A stretch of DNA of 20,352 nucleotides from a virus. The notes under the pieces were generated by a model, which was given only the letters and a program-made list of their open reading frames with translations, made no database searches and was not told the DNA's origin. How positions within the stretch are numbered: position 1 is the first letter of the stretch; every line of letters starts with the position of its first letter. Both the position numbers and the translations under genes were made by a program. This document shows, one piece after another, positions 1-6,927 of this stretch. The stretch spans positions 1-20,352 of the IMG/VR virus record IMGVR_UViG_3300033429_000021; one strand, written 5' to 3'.

Positions 1-1566
1 TCTAAGGATGATTTGACCTCTTAACATCATTTCTGCTTTTTGTCTATCACCTTTTTTCATCATTGAGCCTGCATAAGCAAAAACACTTGACCCTTTTTTC
101 ATAAATTGGTCATAGACTGCTGTGCTTTTATCAGGTGCAAATTCTTCTACTTGACTAATGAAATCTAGTTTTTCAGAAATAGAAGTTTCTGGATTCTCTA
201 ACCATGATGTGAATTGTTGAGCTTCTGCGTCTGTGAATAATTTTGGTGCTGTTCCATATGCTGCTTCTGTCATATCTGCTTGTTGTGACCTAATTGCAAG
301 ATTCTCTATTCCTTCAAAAGGCGTAATCGGTGCTGTTTGTTCATATAAGCCTTCTTGCGCTCCAAGACTATATGGGTCTTTCTCTGCTAGTGCCATTTTA
401 TCACTTAAATCTTTTTTTGCTTGGTTTAAAGCTTCAATGTCAACACGGCTTGCATTTGGGTCAGCTTCTATTGCATTTATTATTGTTCTTTGTTCAGGTA
501 AAGTTTTATCTCCAACTGTCTGAATAATATTATATGCTTGTTCTGATACTCTTAATTCGTGAACTTGTGCAGGAGATACAAGTGCTGCAGCTTCATACGC
601 TTCCTCTATATTCTCAGGTTTCTTTCCTGCTTTGTAAACTTTTATAGCGTCTTTTACTACAATTGCGCCTTGTGCTTTAGCTGCTTTATTCGTAACCGTA
701 TCTTGTTTAATCTGTCTGTTTAAGTCCGTTTGCATTTCATCTGCTAGACTTTCTCTTTGCTCATCTGAATAACCTGGTACATCTGAAGTTCTAAAGCTTT
801 CTATAAAGTCTTGACTCCCTTGCAAATCTCCACTACCGACATGCTTATCATTTACACCTTTAAATAATGCTTTTGATGAAGAGTGTTTAATATCTGCTAT
901 GCCTTTCCTGTGTTGTTCTGCTGAGATTGTTCTATTCTCTAATGCTGAATCTAAAGCTTTTGTCCCTTTGTTAATTTCATATAAAGCTAAATCGTGATTT
1001 CCATCTCTAGAAGCTCTTGAAGCATTCTGTGATGATTGTGTAAATAGTTCATTTGTTAATGCTAAATCTTTTTCTTTATCTAGCTTGATTCTATTAGAAT
1101 TAACTTGTCCTGAATAATGAGCCTTGTTAGCTTCAAAGTCTATTGCGTACTCTGCTCTAAGATTCTCAGGAAGAAGCTCTACTGTTGATTTATATGCTTC
1201 GTCTGTAGCTTTTTGGAATGCTACGGGATTAGTTTTATTGTTCTCATAAATATCTTTGAAGTTCTCGCCGGTATCAATAGCTAATCTTTTTTTGTGCATA
1301 TTAGTCAAAGCATTAGAATATGTCTGTCCGTAAACTGTCATATCATTATTAACTTCTGCTTGCATACCTCTTTGGGAGAAAGCTTCTTGTGCGTCTTGTT
1401 TAGCTTCAACTTCTGTTGCTTGTGCTAATTCTTGAACCGCTGCACCTCTAAACCCTTCGATTCTATCAGCTAGAGTTCCAAACATTTGTGATGTTGCTCT
1501 TTGGGCTACTCCACCCCCGCCTTGTGGTGCTATCTGCTTGCTTCGGTATCTTGGTAATTCTGCCAT
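1..1566 (-). CDS. Large internal virion (ejection) protein, N-terminal part
   Basis: This reading frame stays open from ATG at 1566 to the window edge, giving 522 codons with no stop, so the gene is cut here. The protein is hydrophilic, rich in Ala, Glu, Lys and Gln, and mostly helical in look, with no membrane segment or signal peptide seen. It starts one base after the stop of the gp14-like gene. In T7-type phages the gene after gp14 is gp15, a large internal core protein ejected with the DNA, so position, size and composition suggest that role. No catalytic motif is visible in the part present. A tail-associated protein is the main alternative. The open frame is certain; the function is inferred from gene order. 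Confidence 0.75.
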   Translation of the reverse strand, partial: MAELPRYRSKQIAPQGGGGVAQRATSQMFGTLADRIEGFRGAAVQELAQATEVEAKQDAQEAFSQRGMQAEVNNDMTVYGQTYSNALTNMHKKRLAIDTGENFKDIYENNKTNPVAFQKATDEAYKSTVELLPENLRAEYAIDFEANKAHYSGQVNSNRIKLDKEKDLALTNELFTQSSQNASRASRDGNHDLALYEINKGTKALDSALENRTISAEQHRKGIADIKHSSSKALFKGVNDKHVGSGDLQGSQDFIESFRTSDVPGYSDEQRESLADEMQTDLNRQIKQDTVTNKAAKAQGAIVVKDAIKVYKAGKKPENIEEAYEAAALVSPAQVHELRVSEQAYNIIQTVGDKTLPEQRTIINAIEADPNASRVDIEALNQAKKDLSDKMALAEKDPYSLGAQEGLYEQTAPITPFEGIENLAIRSQQADMTEAAYGTAPKLFTDAEAQQFTSWLENPETSISEKLDFISQVEEFAPDKSTAVYDQFMKKGSSVFAYAGSMMKKGDRQKAEMMLRGQIILR

Positions 1567-1567
1567 A

Positions 1568-1993
1568 TTATTTTACCTGCTTCTTTTCAGATTTTCCTAT
1601 TTTTGCAACATCAGAGATTGTCTTAGAAGCTGACAATAACCCACTTGTAATAGAGCTAGTTTTAGCCATTCTTCCTGCTCCACGCAATGAAGCTTTTTTG
1701 GCTTCTGCGCCTGCTTTTATCATCCCAATATCTCTGCCTGCTCGTCTTTTATCTTCTTGGATAATTTGTTGAACTGAACCTTCCCCGCCTGCACGTCCAC
1801 TTGCTCCAACGATTACAGCTTGCATTGCTAAAGCGTCTTGAAGTTCTTGTCTTCTTGCTAGTTCAGAAGCTTTCGCCTGAAGTCCAACTTCTTCAGCTTC
1901 TAATTTATATAGGTCTGATTTTGCTTTTCCTTCAAGAAGTCCTAATCCTATTTGAAGTCCTGATAGTCCGTATGTTAATGATGAGTTTGCCAT
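1568..1993 (-). CDS. gp14-like internal virion protein
   Basis: A 141-residue protein with a Gly/Leu-rich hydrophobic N-terminus (about residues 7-21). A long charged helical middle follows, then a Gly-rich stretch with GASGRAGGEGS near residue 63. This order, and the motif followed by QQIIQEDKRRA, is typical of short T7 gp14-type internal virion proteins. Those proteins enter the host outer membrane and help form the DNA ejection channel. It lies between the tail tubular B gene and the long partial internal protein, which matches T7 order. The start has AGGAGAA upstream, in the 8-base gap after the previous gene. The family call rests on pattern and position only. Confidence 0.7.
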   Translation of the reverse strand: MANSSLTYGLSGLQIGLGLLEGKAKSDLYKLEAEEVGLQAKASELARRQELQDALAMQAVIVGASGRAGGEGSVQQIIQEDKRRAGRDIGMIKAGAEAKKASLRGAGRMAKTSSITSGLLSASKTISDVAKIGKSEKKQVK

Positions 1994-2001
1994 AATTTCT
2001 C

Positions 2002-3990
2002 CTAATGCTCTATTTCGCTATCTATTCCCAATAGTACAAATGGAAGCGGATTTTGTTGCGTTACTGTGACTTCAACTAATCTGTCTGTGTAACCAAATAG
2101 ATAAATCTCATGTATTCCTGTAAATGGAACGGGTGCGTCATCTAATACAACCGTAAACTGTCTATCACTTAAGTAATTTTGCATTACAAAAACGCCTAAA
2201 CTTTCATATAGGTTAAGTATAACACGATTCACTCTTTTACGCAAATTAACAATAGGCCCATTCTCTGAGCTGTCAACATTTAAAGGTAGTGTTTTGACTA
2301 CTACATCATAGTTTAATCCAACCTCTAAACTATAAGCGTCTCTTGTTATGTCTACATGATTTAAATCTGTTCCATCTATAGTAAATGTTGCGTCATCTTG
2401 CATAGAGTTGTCAGCAATTACTTTAAATGTATTATCTAATAAAACATCTTTGTAATTAGTTGTTACGCTTGTTACTGGAGTCCCTAGTGCTGAATTAGTG
2501 AATACTATATTATCTCCATCGAATACTATATTATCAACTCCATAAGTGATATTGTATGTCTCAGGGAGTATTCCTTCTATCTTAACATTATGGTCCGTAT
2601 AAGTACCTTCTGCAACACGCTCAATAAATACTTCTGAATTCCTTTTAACTAGAAAGTAAGTTTCTTTATCTACAACTGCAACATCTTCAAAAGTTCCTTG
2701 AGTTGTCCATTGTGTAAAGCCTCTTATTTCTTCGTGTCTCATTGAATTCATTACGGCGACTGTTCCATCAGTATTTACTACATAAACGAAGTCTGATAAG
2801 TCGTTAGAAGTTCCTTTGATTGTTGCAATAGAACGAACAGTTTTAACAATATGAGATGATATTAAAGAAGCATTAATTGATACATAACTATCTTCATTAA
2901 AGCTCCATGAGAATTGTCTTAAGTTTCTTCCTGACCTATCAATATATAGAGTTGCACCATCAATAGAAATAGGTCTTTCTTTAATTGCTCCGTAGCTTGT
3001 TTGTTTCAACCAACTAGAGTCTGAAGGAGTTATTAGCTTTGAAGAGTTGTAGAATTCTCCACCTGTTGTAAATACTTGCAAATGCCTACCTGAGAAAATA
3101 CCGTTAATTGCGTTATATTGGTCAGTATTCAATGTATCAAATATTGCTTCGTCTGGCTGTGCTGATAAAGATTTAAAATTAAAAAAGTCATTTACTACTG
3201 ATCCCCACATTGAACTTACTTTGTCTCGTGAACCTGCAAACCATAAGCGACCTTGATGAAAAGTAACTGTTCTTGGCCATCCTCTTGTTGCCGACCATGC
3301 GTCAGTTTGGCTTCCAATTACTTGATAAGAAGGAAAGCCTGATGAAATACTATAGTCTATCGTACTTAAATCTAATGTTTGCGCCACAAAACTTGTGAAC
3401 TTATAATATGTATAGTCTGCTCCATCGACATCATTATTATCATTATTGTATATTATGTCATTTGGCGATATAGTAACAGTTTGAGTTGCTCCCGTGTTTA
3501 CATGTTTTGGAGAAATATTATCCCAATTAAACTTAGGTATAAAGTCAAAGTCAATTAAAGATAATGCCCACGCTATATCACTTCCTTGTCTTTGTAGTTG
3601 CATAGGGGCATAATCTTCATGCACTAATATCATTGTATCTGCTGATTGGACTAAGTCAATATCCCTTATCACTTCAATCGTTGCATATGGAGAAGTTAGA
3701 GTTGCTTGAAGCACTCCATCTTTATATATCTTAACTATAGAAGGAGAAAATAATATTAAATAGCTTTGTGTAGAAGAAAAGACAAATGCTTCTATTCTTG
3801 AATCTACACCAACATAAGAGTCTTCTACTTTTTCAAGTCCTGGTCTTCTTCTTACTCCACCATGCGGAAGGATAACAACATTCTCTGCTTCTGCTAGTCC
3901 ATTGTAATACTTATTAATATCAATACGACCTTTAAGCGTAGGAGCTAATGCCCCCGCGGTCATATTAGATTGTATAAGTCTTGTTTTCAT
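2002..3990 (-). CDS. Tail tubular protein B-like (T7 gp12 type)
   Basis: A 662-residue protein that opens with a block common to podovirus tail nozzle or stabilisation proteins: an early NMTAGALAPTLKGR, then YYNGLAEAENV and HGGVRRRPGLE near residues 28-52. These proteins form the lower tail tube, contact the tail fibres and release DNA. The rest is rich in beta-type sequence with many Asp/Asn and Thr residues, as expected for a beta-propeller-like nozzle. No signal peptide or transmembrane segment is seen. Its ATG overlaps the stop of the tail tubular A gene by one base (TAATG), so translation is probably coupled. The length is somewhat under that of T7 gp12. Confidence 0.85.
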   Translation of the reverse strand: MKTRLIQSNMTAGALAPTLKGRIDINKYYNGLAEAENVVILPHGGVRRRPGLEKVEDSYVGVDSRIEAFVFSSTQSYLILFSPSIVKIYKDGVLQATLTSPYATIEVIRDIDLVQSADTMILVHEDYAPMQLQRQGSDIAWALSLIDFDFIPKFNWDNISPKHVNTGATQTVTISPNDIIYNNDNNDVDGADYTYYKFTSFVAQTLDLSTIDYSISSGFPSYQVIGSQTDAWSATRGWPRTVTFHQGRLWFAGSRDKVSSMWGSVVNDFFNFKSLSAQPDEAIFDTLNTDQYNAINGIFSGRHLQVFTTGGEFYNSSKLITPSDSSWLKQTSYGAIKERPISIDGATLYIDRSGRNLRQFSWSFNEDSYVSINASLISSHIVKTVRSIATIKGTSNDLSDFVYVVNTDGTVAVMNSMRHEEIRGFTQWTTQGTFEDVAVVDKETYFLVKRNSEVFIERVAEGTYTDHNVKIEGILPETYNITYGVDNIVFDGDNIVFTNSALGTPVTSVTTNYKDVLLDNTFKVIADNSMQDDATFTIDGTDLNHVDITRDAYSLEVGLNYDVVVKTLPLNVDSSENGPIVNLRKRVNRVILNLYESLGVFVMQNYLSDRQFTVVLDDAPVPFTGIHEIYLFGYTDRLVEVTVTQQNPLPFVLLGIDSEIEH

Positions 3991-4550
3991 TAGAATCTCG
4001 CTTGTGTGTATGGAGACTGAGTAAACGTATCTTGTGGTCTTTGCGTACTATCTGCAAACTTTGCCCTTTTTAATTGCATTTCATACTTTCTTTCATAGAA
4101 GTCAGCTCTTGATGTGTTACCAACAACGGGGATTGCTAATTGTGAAGCCATAAAAAACTCAAAAGCTTTTGCAAAGTAAGGGGGGAGCATATCTTCATTT
4201 ACTCTATATATATAATCAATTTCTTCCGTAGTGTTATTACTATGTAGTCTATCTCCATAGATTTCATAATCAAAACCACTATTCTTCTTAATCAAGTATA
4301 TTAAATCACTTGGAAGTTGGAATTGGTATGTATATCCATTTAGTGGTGCTTCTGATAGTCTTGATAACTGAATTTTTTTAGTTGCAAATCTCCATCTGTG
4401 AATAGTTAATAAACTAAGATACGATTGTTCGTAAAGATTTCCTGCTGCTTGTGGTCCTGCTCCTGGTTCATCATATGAAGCTATTGGAGGATGACCTAAT
4501 AAGATAAGAGCGTTTGAACTCATTTGAATTGCTGAAGTAGAGCCTGCCAT
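3990..4550 (-). CDS. Tail tubular protein A-like (T7 gp11 type)
   Basis: A 186-residue protein. An N-terminal helix pair (NALILLGHPPIASYDEP, residues 13-29) precedes a YLSLLTIHRWRFATKK segment and a late FEFFMASQLAIPVVGN segment. This pattern is widely shared by T7 gp11-like tail adaptor proteins, which sit between portal and nozzle. The gene is followed with a 1-base overlap by the tail tubular B gene, as in T7-like genomes. The ATG at 4550 follows AAGGAGAC. A CUUCGG hairpin lies just upstream, between this gene and the previous one. Confidence 0.85.
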   Translation of the reverse strand: MAGSTSAIQMSSNALILLGHPPIASYDEPGAGPQAAGNLYEQSYLSLLTIHRWRFATKKIQLSRLSEAPLNGYTYQFQLPSDLIYLIKKNSGFDYEIYGDRLHSNNTTEEIDYIYRVNEDMLPPYFAKAFEFFMASQLAIPVVGNTSRADFYERKYEMQLKRAKFADSTQRPQDTFTQSPYTQARF

Positions 4551-4572
4551 TTAGTCTCCTTGTAGATTAAAG

Positions 4573-4594
4573 AATATTCCCCGAAGGGAACACT
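4573..4594 (-). other. Intergenic hairpin with UUCG tetraloop
   Basis: In the minus-strand RNA the arms AGUGUUCCC and GGGAAUAUU form nine pairs, two of them G-U, closing a UUCG loop by a C-G pair. It begins two bases after the stop of the small surface protein gene. The following bases (CUUUAAUC) are not a strong U-tract, so a full intrinsic terminator is unlikely. An mRNA end-stabiliser, pause or processing element between coat-region and tail genes is more likely. The G-U pairs would be A-C mismatches on the other strand, so minus-strand RNA is the likely functional form. Confidence 0.7.
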
Positions 4595-4595
4595 A

Positions 4596-4847
4596 TTAAG
4601 CTATTGCTACATAGCCTGTAACTACTGCGCCTGCTGTGATTGAAACCACATACAAAGCAACATTTACTGTTGTTGATGAAGAGAATATCATATCTCCGAC
4701 TGCTAACTGTTTATATATAGGATTGAAGTAGTTATCTGCGATTACTGCTGCTTTTGTGTCAGCCGAACCGTTGTAACTAAATATCTTAGGAGCAGAGTTA
4801 CCCGCCCCCATTCCTGAATATGCAAAATTTTCTATAACAAATGCCAT
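4596..4847 (-). CDS. Small virion surface or head protein
   Basis: An 83-residue protein with no charged core and much beta-prone sequence. The pattern is APKIFSYNGSADTKAAVIADNYF, here split: APKIFSYNG near residue 19, then DTKAAVIADNYF near 30, then LAVGDMIF near 48. That arrangement is common in short proteins and domains beside podovirus coat genes. I recognise the pattern but cannot name a tested function. Decoration or capsid-stabilising roles are the usual guess. It follows the coat gene by 10 bases and has GGGAGTAAATT before the ATG. The UUCG hairpin starts just after its stop. Confidence 0.65.
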   Translation of the reverse strand: MAFVIENFAYSGMGAGNSAPKIFSYNGSADTKAAVIADNYFNPIYKQLAVGDMIFSSSTTVNVALYVVSITAGAVVTGYVAIA

Positions 4848-4857
4848 AATTTACTCC

Positions 4858-5685
4858 CTATGAATTTAAGTATTTAACTTCGACAACACCCTCGCCGTCA
4901 ATAACAACTGAACCTGCTTGCCAAGAACCTACTGATAACCATGAAGACTTGTGCGCTACATAATCAACACGAGTTTGCATGTCAATACTTACTGCGTGAC
5001 CTATTGCGCCTTTATGGAATGCGAAACCTGAACGAACAGTTGTTGTAAGTGGAAGACCGCCTTCAGAACGACCTGAACCAATCATTTTCCATTTAAATCC
5101 CATGAATGAGTCAATTTCTCCTGCCATTAATAGACGTACACTATTGTAATCTTGACTTGTGATTGTTGAATCATTTAATAGTTGGTTTAATCCACCCTCG
5201 TGAATAACAAAGTATCTGTCTTCCATTGGTGCTTCTACTGCATTTAACTTTTTCGAAGCTGCTGTAATTGTTGCTAAATCTAGTGCTTGTGTTCCTGCAC
5301 CTACTGTATTTGTTGTTGTTGCCATTGCGTCAATGATTGACTGATCGTCACGTCTACCCATTGCTTTAGCAATAGTTTCTGCTAATTCACGAACCTCGTC
5401 AAAGTTAACCTCTGCTTGATTGTAAATATCTGTATACTCTGGTGCTTCATAACCAACTAGTGTTGCTTGTGGTAAAGTGTGTGCGATATCCATTGGAACA
5501 ACATCTGCTGATGGCCCCGTTCTTTGAGTTGCCTCACCTTTACCCATTAGACGGAAATCATACTTATCTCCGACAACTCCACCTCTAAACTTCACACATT
5601 CTCTAAGCTTCATTGAGCCTTGGTATGCGTGCTTTACTTCCGAGTCAAACTGCTCTGCAGCGACTGAACTTAAACTAACTGACAT
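4858..5685 (-). CDS. Major capsid protein
   Basis: A 275-residue protein that fits the coat protein family found with Bbp17-type and marine podovirus heads, which is expected to adopt the HK97 fold. Visible marks are FDSEVKHAYQGSMKLR near the start, VGDKYDFRLMGKG near residue 38, PQATLVGYEAPEYTDIYNQ near 72, and a long helix with ETIAKAMGRRDDQ. It lacks a clear cleaved N-terminal delta domain, and a separate scaffold gene lies upstream, which agrees. The ATG follows AAAGGAACTGAA. The gene has its own promoter-like site at 5845-5853 and a leader of about 150 bases, so it does not depend on read-through from the scaffold operon. Confidence 0.88.
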   Translation of the reverse strand: MSVSLSSVAAEQFDSEVKHAYQGSMKLRECVKFRGGVVGDKYDFRLMGKGEATQRTGPSADVVPMDIAHTLPQATLVGYEAPEYTDIYNQAEVNFDEVRELAETIAKAMGRRDDQSIIDAMATTTNTVGAGTQALDLATITAASKKLNAVEAPMEDRYFVIHEGGLNQLLNDSTITSQDYNSVRLLMAGEIDSFMGFKWKMIGSGRSEGGLPLTTTVRSGFAFHKGAIGHAVSIDMQTRVDYVAHKSSWLSVGSWQAGSVVIDGEGVVEVKYLNS

Positions 5686-5738
5686 TTCAGTTCCTTTATT
5701 TTAATTTAATTTCAATATTCGCTGTTGGCTTTGGGTAT

Positions 5739-5795
5739 CCCTGAACAATTTCAGGGGTCGCAGCATTTAGCTACAAACTCTAAAAACTGTTCAGG
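5739..5795 (-). promoter_or_regulatory. Coat-gene leader with competing hairpins
   Basis: In the minus-strand leader three segments share complementarity. Segment A (5788-5795) reads CCTGAACA, segment B (5750-5756) reads CCCTGAA, and segment C (5739-5747) reads TGTTCAGGG. B and C form a 7-bp hairpin with a 4-base loop. A and C can instead pair over 8 bases. Only one pairing can form at a time, which is the layout of an attenuator or translational switch ahead of the coat gene. No U-tract follows, so translation or RNA stability is a better guess than termination. Confidence 0.45.
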
Positions 5796-5844
5796 CTCGT
5801 GAGAGGTATCTGAAAATGTTTTATGTGTTTTAATATCTATAAGA

Positions 5845-5853
5845 AGTATATCA
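5845..5853 (-). promoter_or_regulatory. Extended -10 promoter for the coat operon
   Basis: The minus strand reads TGATATACT, matching the TGnTATAMT form of the other candidate promoters in the window. No clear -35 box is seen upstream. Predicted transcripts would start near 5838 and carry a leader of about 150 bases before the coat ATG at 5685. A separate promoter makes sense here, because the reverse-strand cassette cuts the coat operon off from the scaffold operon. Confidence 0.5.
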
Positions 5854-5877
5854 TAAATGAATTAAATTTGCAAATTC

Positions 5878-6038
5878 GTTATTCACATTCCTTTCACATG
5901 TGAATAACTACCTTTTGAAAATTGATATATTTTTATATTAACACATTATAGGGGTTTAGATATTCACATTAAGCTAACTTTTATGTGAAAAACATGTGAT
6001 TATCTTTTAATATATTTTTATATGAATGTTAATCACAT
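5878..6038. repeat. Cluster of TTCACAT half-sites (operator array or DnaA-box-like)
   Basis: Five exact copies of TTCACAT or its complement lie at 5882-5888, 5893-5899, 5898-5904, 5963-5969 and 5983-5989. Two one-mismatch copies (ATGTGAT 5994-6000 and ATCACAT 6032-6038) complete the cluster. The first part is a perfect inverted repeat with 11-base arms (5878-5888 and 5898-5908) and a 9-base spacer. Several copies lie 11 or 20 bases apart, that is on one face of the helix. TTATTCACA at 5879-5887 and its complement at 5899-5907 fit the general DnaA-box consensus TTATNCACA. The last copy touches the -35 box of the plus-strand promoter. The repeats are seen; the binding protein is unknown. Confidence 0.7.
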
Positions 6039-6066
6039 TGACACGCTTTAAAATTGCCGTTATTAT
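6038..6066 (+). promoter_or_regulatory. Near-consensus sigma-70 promoter for plus-strand cassette
   Basis: TTGACA at 6038-6043 is followed by a 17-base spacer and TATTAT at 6061-6066. This is the only full -35/-10 promoter I see in the window. Transcription would start near 6073 and reach the ATG at 6107 after about 34 bases. The -35 box touches a TTCACAT-like half-site at 6032-6038, so a protein bound there could block RNA polymerase. Confidence 0.75.
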
Positions 6067-6106
6067 ATGGGTATCTGAAAAGAAAAAACAAGCTAAAGGA
6101 TTGAAG

Positions 6107-6361
6107 ATGGAAATAGAATACACAATAAAGACTAAGATTCTAGATAAGGACAAATTAGTATATGTTGACGTACCCCTAGAGCATTTAGAAAATGAAGACC
6201 AAACAATTAGTGCTTTTATTATTGACTTTATGGAGCGTTATATGTTTGACCATTATTGTAGCTGTAGTTTCAATGAGTCTCAAAATCATTGCGATTGCGA
6301 TTGTGGAGATTGGGATTATGATTACGTAGTTGTAAAAAGGGAGTGCTTGGATGAACAATAA
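6107..6361 (+). CDS. Acidic Cys-rich protein, function unknown
   Basis: An 84-residue protein, first gene of the plus-strand cassette. I chose ATG at 6107 because AAAGGATTGAAG precedes it and because an upstream in-frame ATG at 6026 lies before the promoter. Residues 51-66 hold a Cys cluster (CSCS, then CDCDC), and the C-terminus is rich in Asp, Tyr and Val. The Cys cluster suggests metal binding, but no known finger spacing fits. The stop overlaps the next gene by 11 bases, so the two are co-expressed. I do not recognise a family. A reverse-strand gene within a virion operon suggests an accessory cargo gene. Confidence 0.75.
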   Translation: MEIEYTIKTKILDKDKLVYVDVPLEHLENEDQTISAFIIDFMERYMFDHYCSCSFNESQNHCDCDCGDWDYDYVVVKRECLDEQ

Positions 6362-6746
6362 ATACTCCCTAAACGCTGAAAGCTACGGCATATCAAAAGT
6401 GCAATGGAATATTATTAAAAAAGAAGCCGTTGACAATCAAAGAAATTCAGAGTGGATGAAAGATGTATATGACCTTGACCCTAAACAAACATGGTTCTTA
6501 TACGACATACTACTACAAGAGAAATATAACCACCTATACAAAAGGGAGAAGTTGGTTAATCCTAAAGTAGGTGATTTTGTTTATGCAAATTACGATGGTT
6601 TTGGACGTGGAGAGATTGTCAATATTTGCGAGACTGAAAACATTATGGCTGTGAAGTTTAAAGAAAGAAACTTTCCTACTTTATGCAGTAGTGTTGATGT
6701 GGTAACGATACATGATAATATTAAAAGAAAGATAACTAAACTATAA
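6351..6746 (+). CDS. Unknown protein with SH3-like C-terminal domain
   Basis: A 131-residue protein, second gene of the plus-strand cassette. Residues 1-68 are charged and probably helical (WNIIKKEAVDNQ, KQTWFLYDILLQEKY). From about residue 69 the pattern VGDFVYANYDGFGRGEI then MAVKFKERNF looks like a small SH3-type or Tudor-like beta barrel, a fold often used to bind nucleic acid or protein. That fold call is by pattern only. AGGGAGTG precedes the start, inside the end of the upstream gene. No enzyme motif or membrane segment is seen. Confidence 0.75.
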   Translation: MNNKYSLNAESYGISKVQWNIIKKEAVDNQRNSEWMKDVYDLDPKQTWFLYDILLQEKYNHLYKREKLVNPKVGDFVYANYDGFGRGEIVNICETENIMAVKFKERNFPTLCSSVDVVTIHDNIKRKITKL

Positions 6747-6755
6747 GGATTTAAA

Positions 6756-6923
6756 ATGAGAAAAGAATACACATTAGATAAAATGATACTAGAAGAGAAA
6801 AAACTTTCTGACTTGACACCAAAAGAGTTAGTTGAGTTGATTCATGATGATAGATTGACTGCTGAAATGTTTATGGAAGTTCAAAGAGAGTATTTAAGTA
6901 GACTTAGAAAGGAAGAGGAATAA
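6756..6923 (+). CDS. Small charged helical protein, unknown
   Basis: A 55-residue protein, last of the plus-strand cassette, with AAGGATTTAAA before its ATG. It is rich in Glu, Lys and Leu and probably all helix, with LSDLTPKELVELIHDD in the middle. No family is recognised. It starts 9 bases after the previous stop. It ends only four bases before the end of the scaffold gene coming from the other direction, so the two transcripts run tail to tail with almost no room for a terminator. Confidence 0.7.
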   Translation: MRKEYTLDKMILEEKKLSDLTPKELVELIHDDRLTAEMFMEVQREYLSRLRKEEE

Positions 6924-6927
6924 CCCT

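Noticed and set aside
230-530. Plus-strand open frames opposite the internal virion gene
   Set aside because: They lack ribosome-binding sites and oppose a long, clearly coding minus-strand frame. The same holds for plus-strand frames over the tail, terminase and early genes.
2216-2224. Minus-strand TGTTATACT within the tail tubular B gene
   Set aside because: It lies inside coding sequence with no gene start close by and is likely chance.
5756-5870. Short protein-like frame in the coat leader (ends FVAKCCDP)
   Set aside because: No ATG, GTG or TTG begins it, and it overlaps the promoter and hairpin region.
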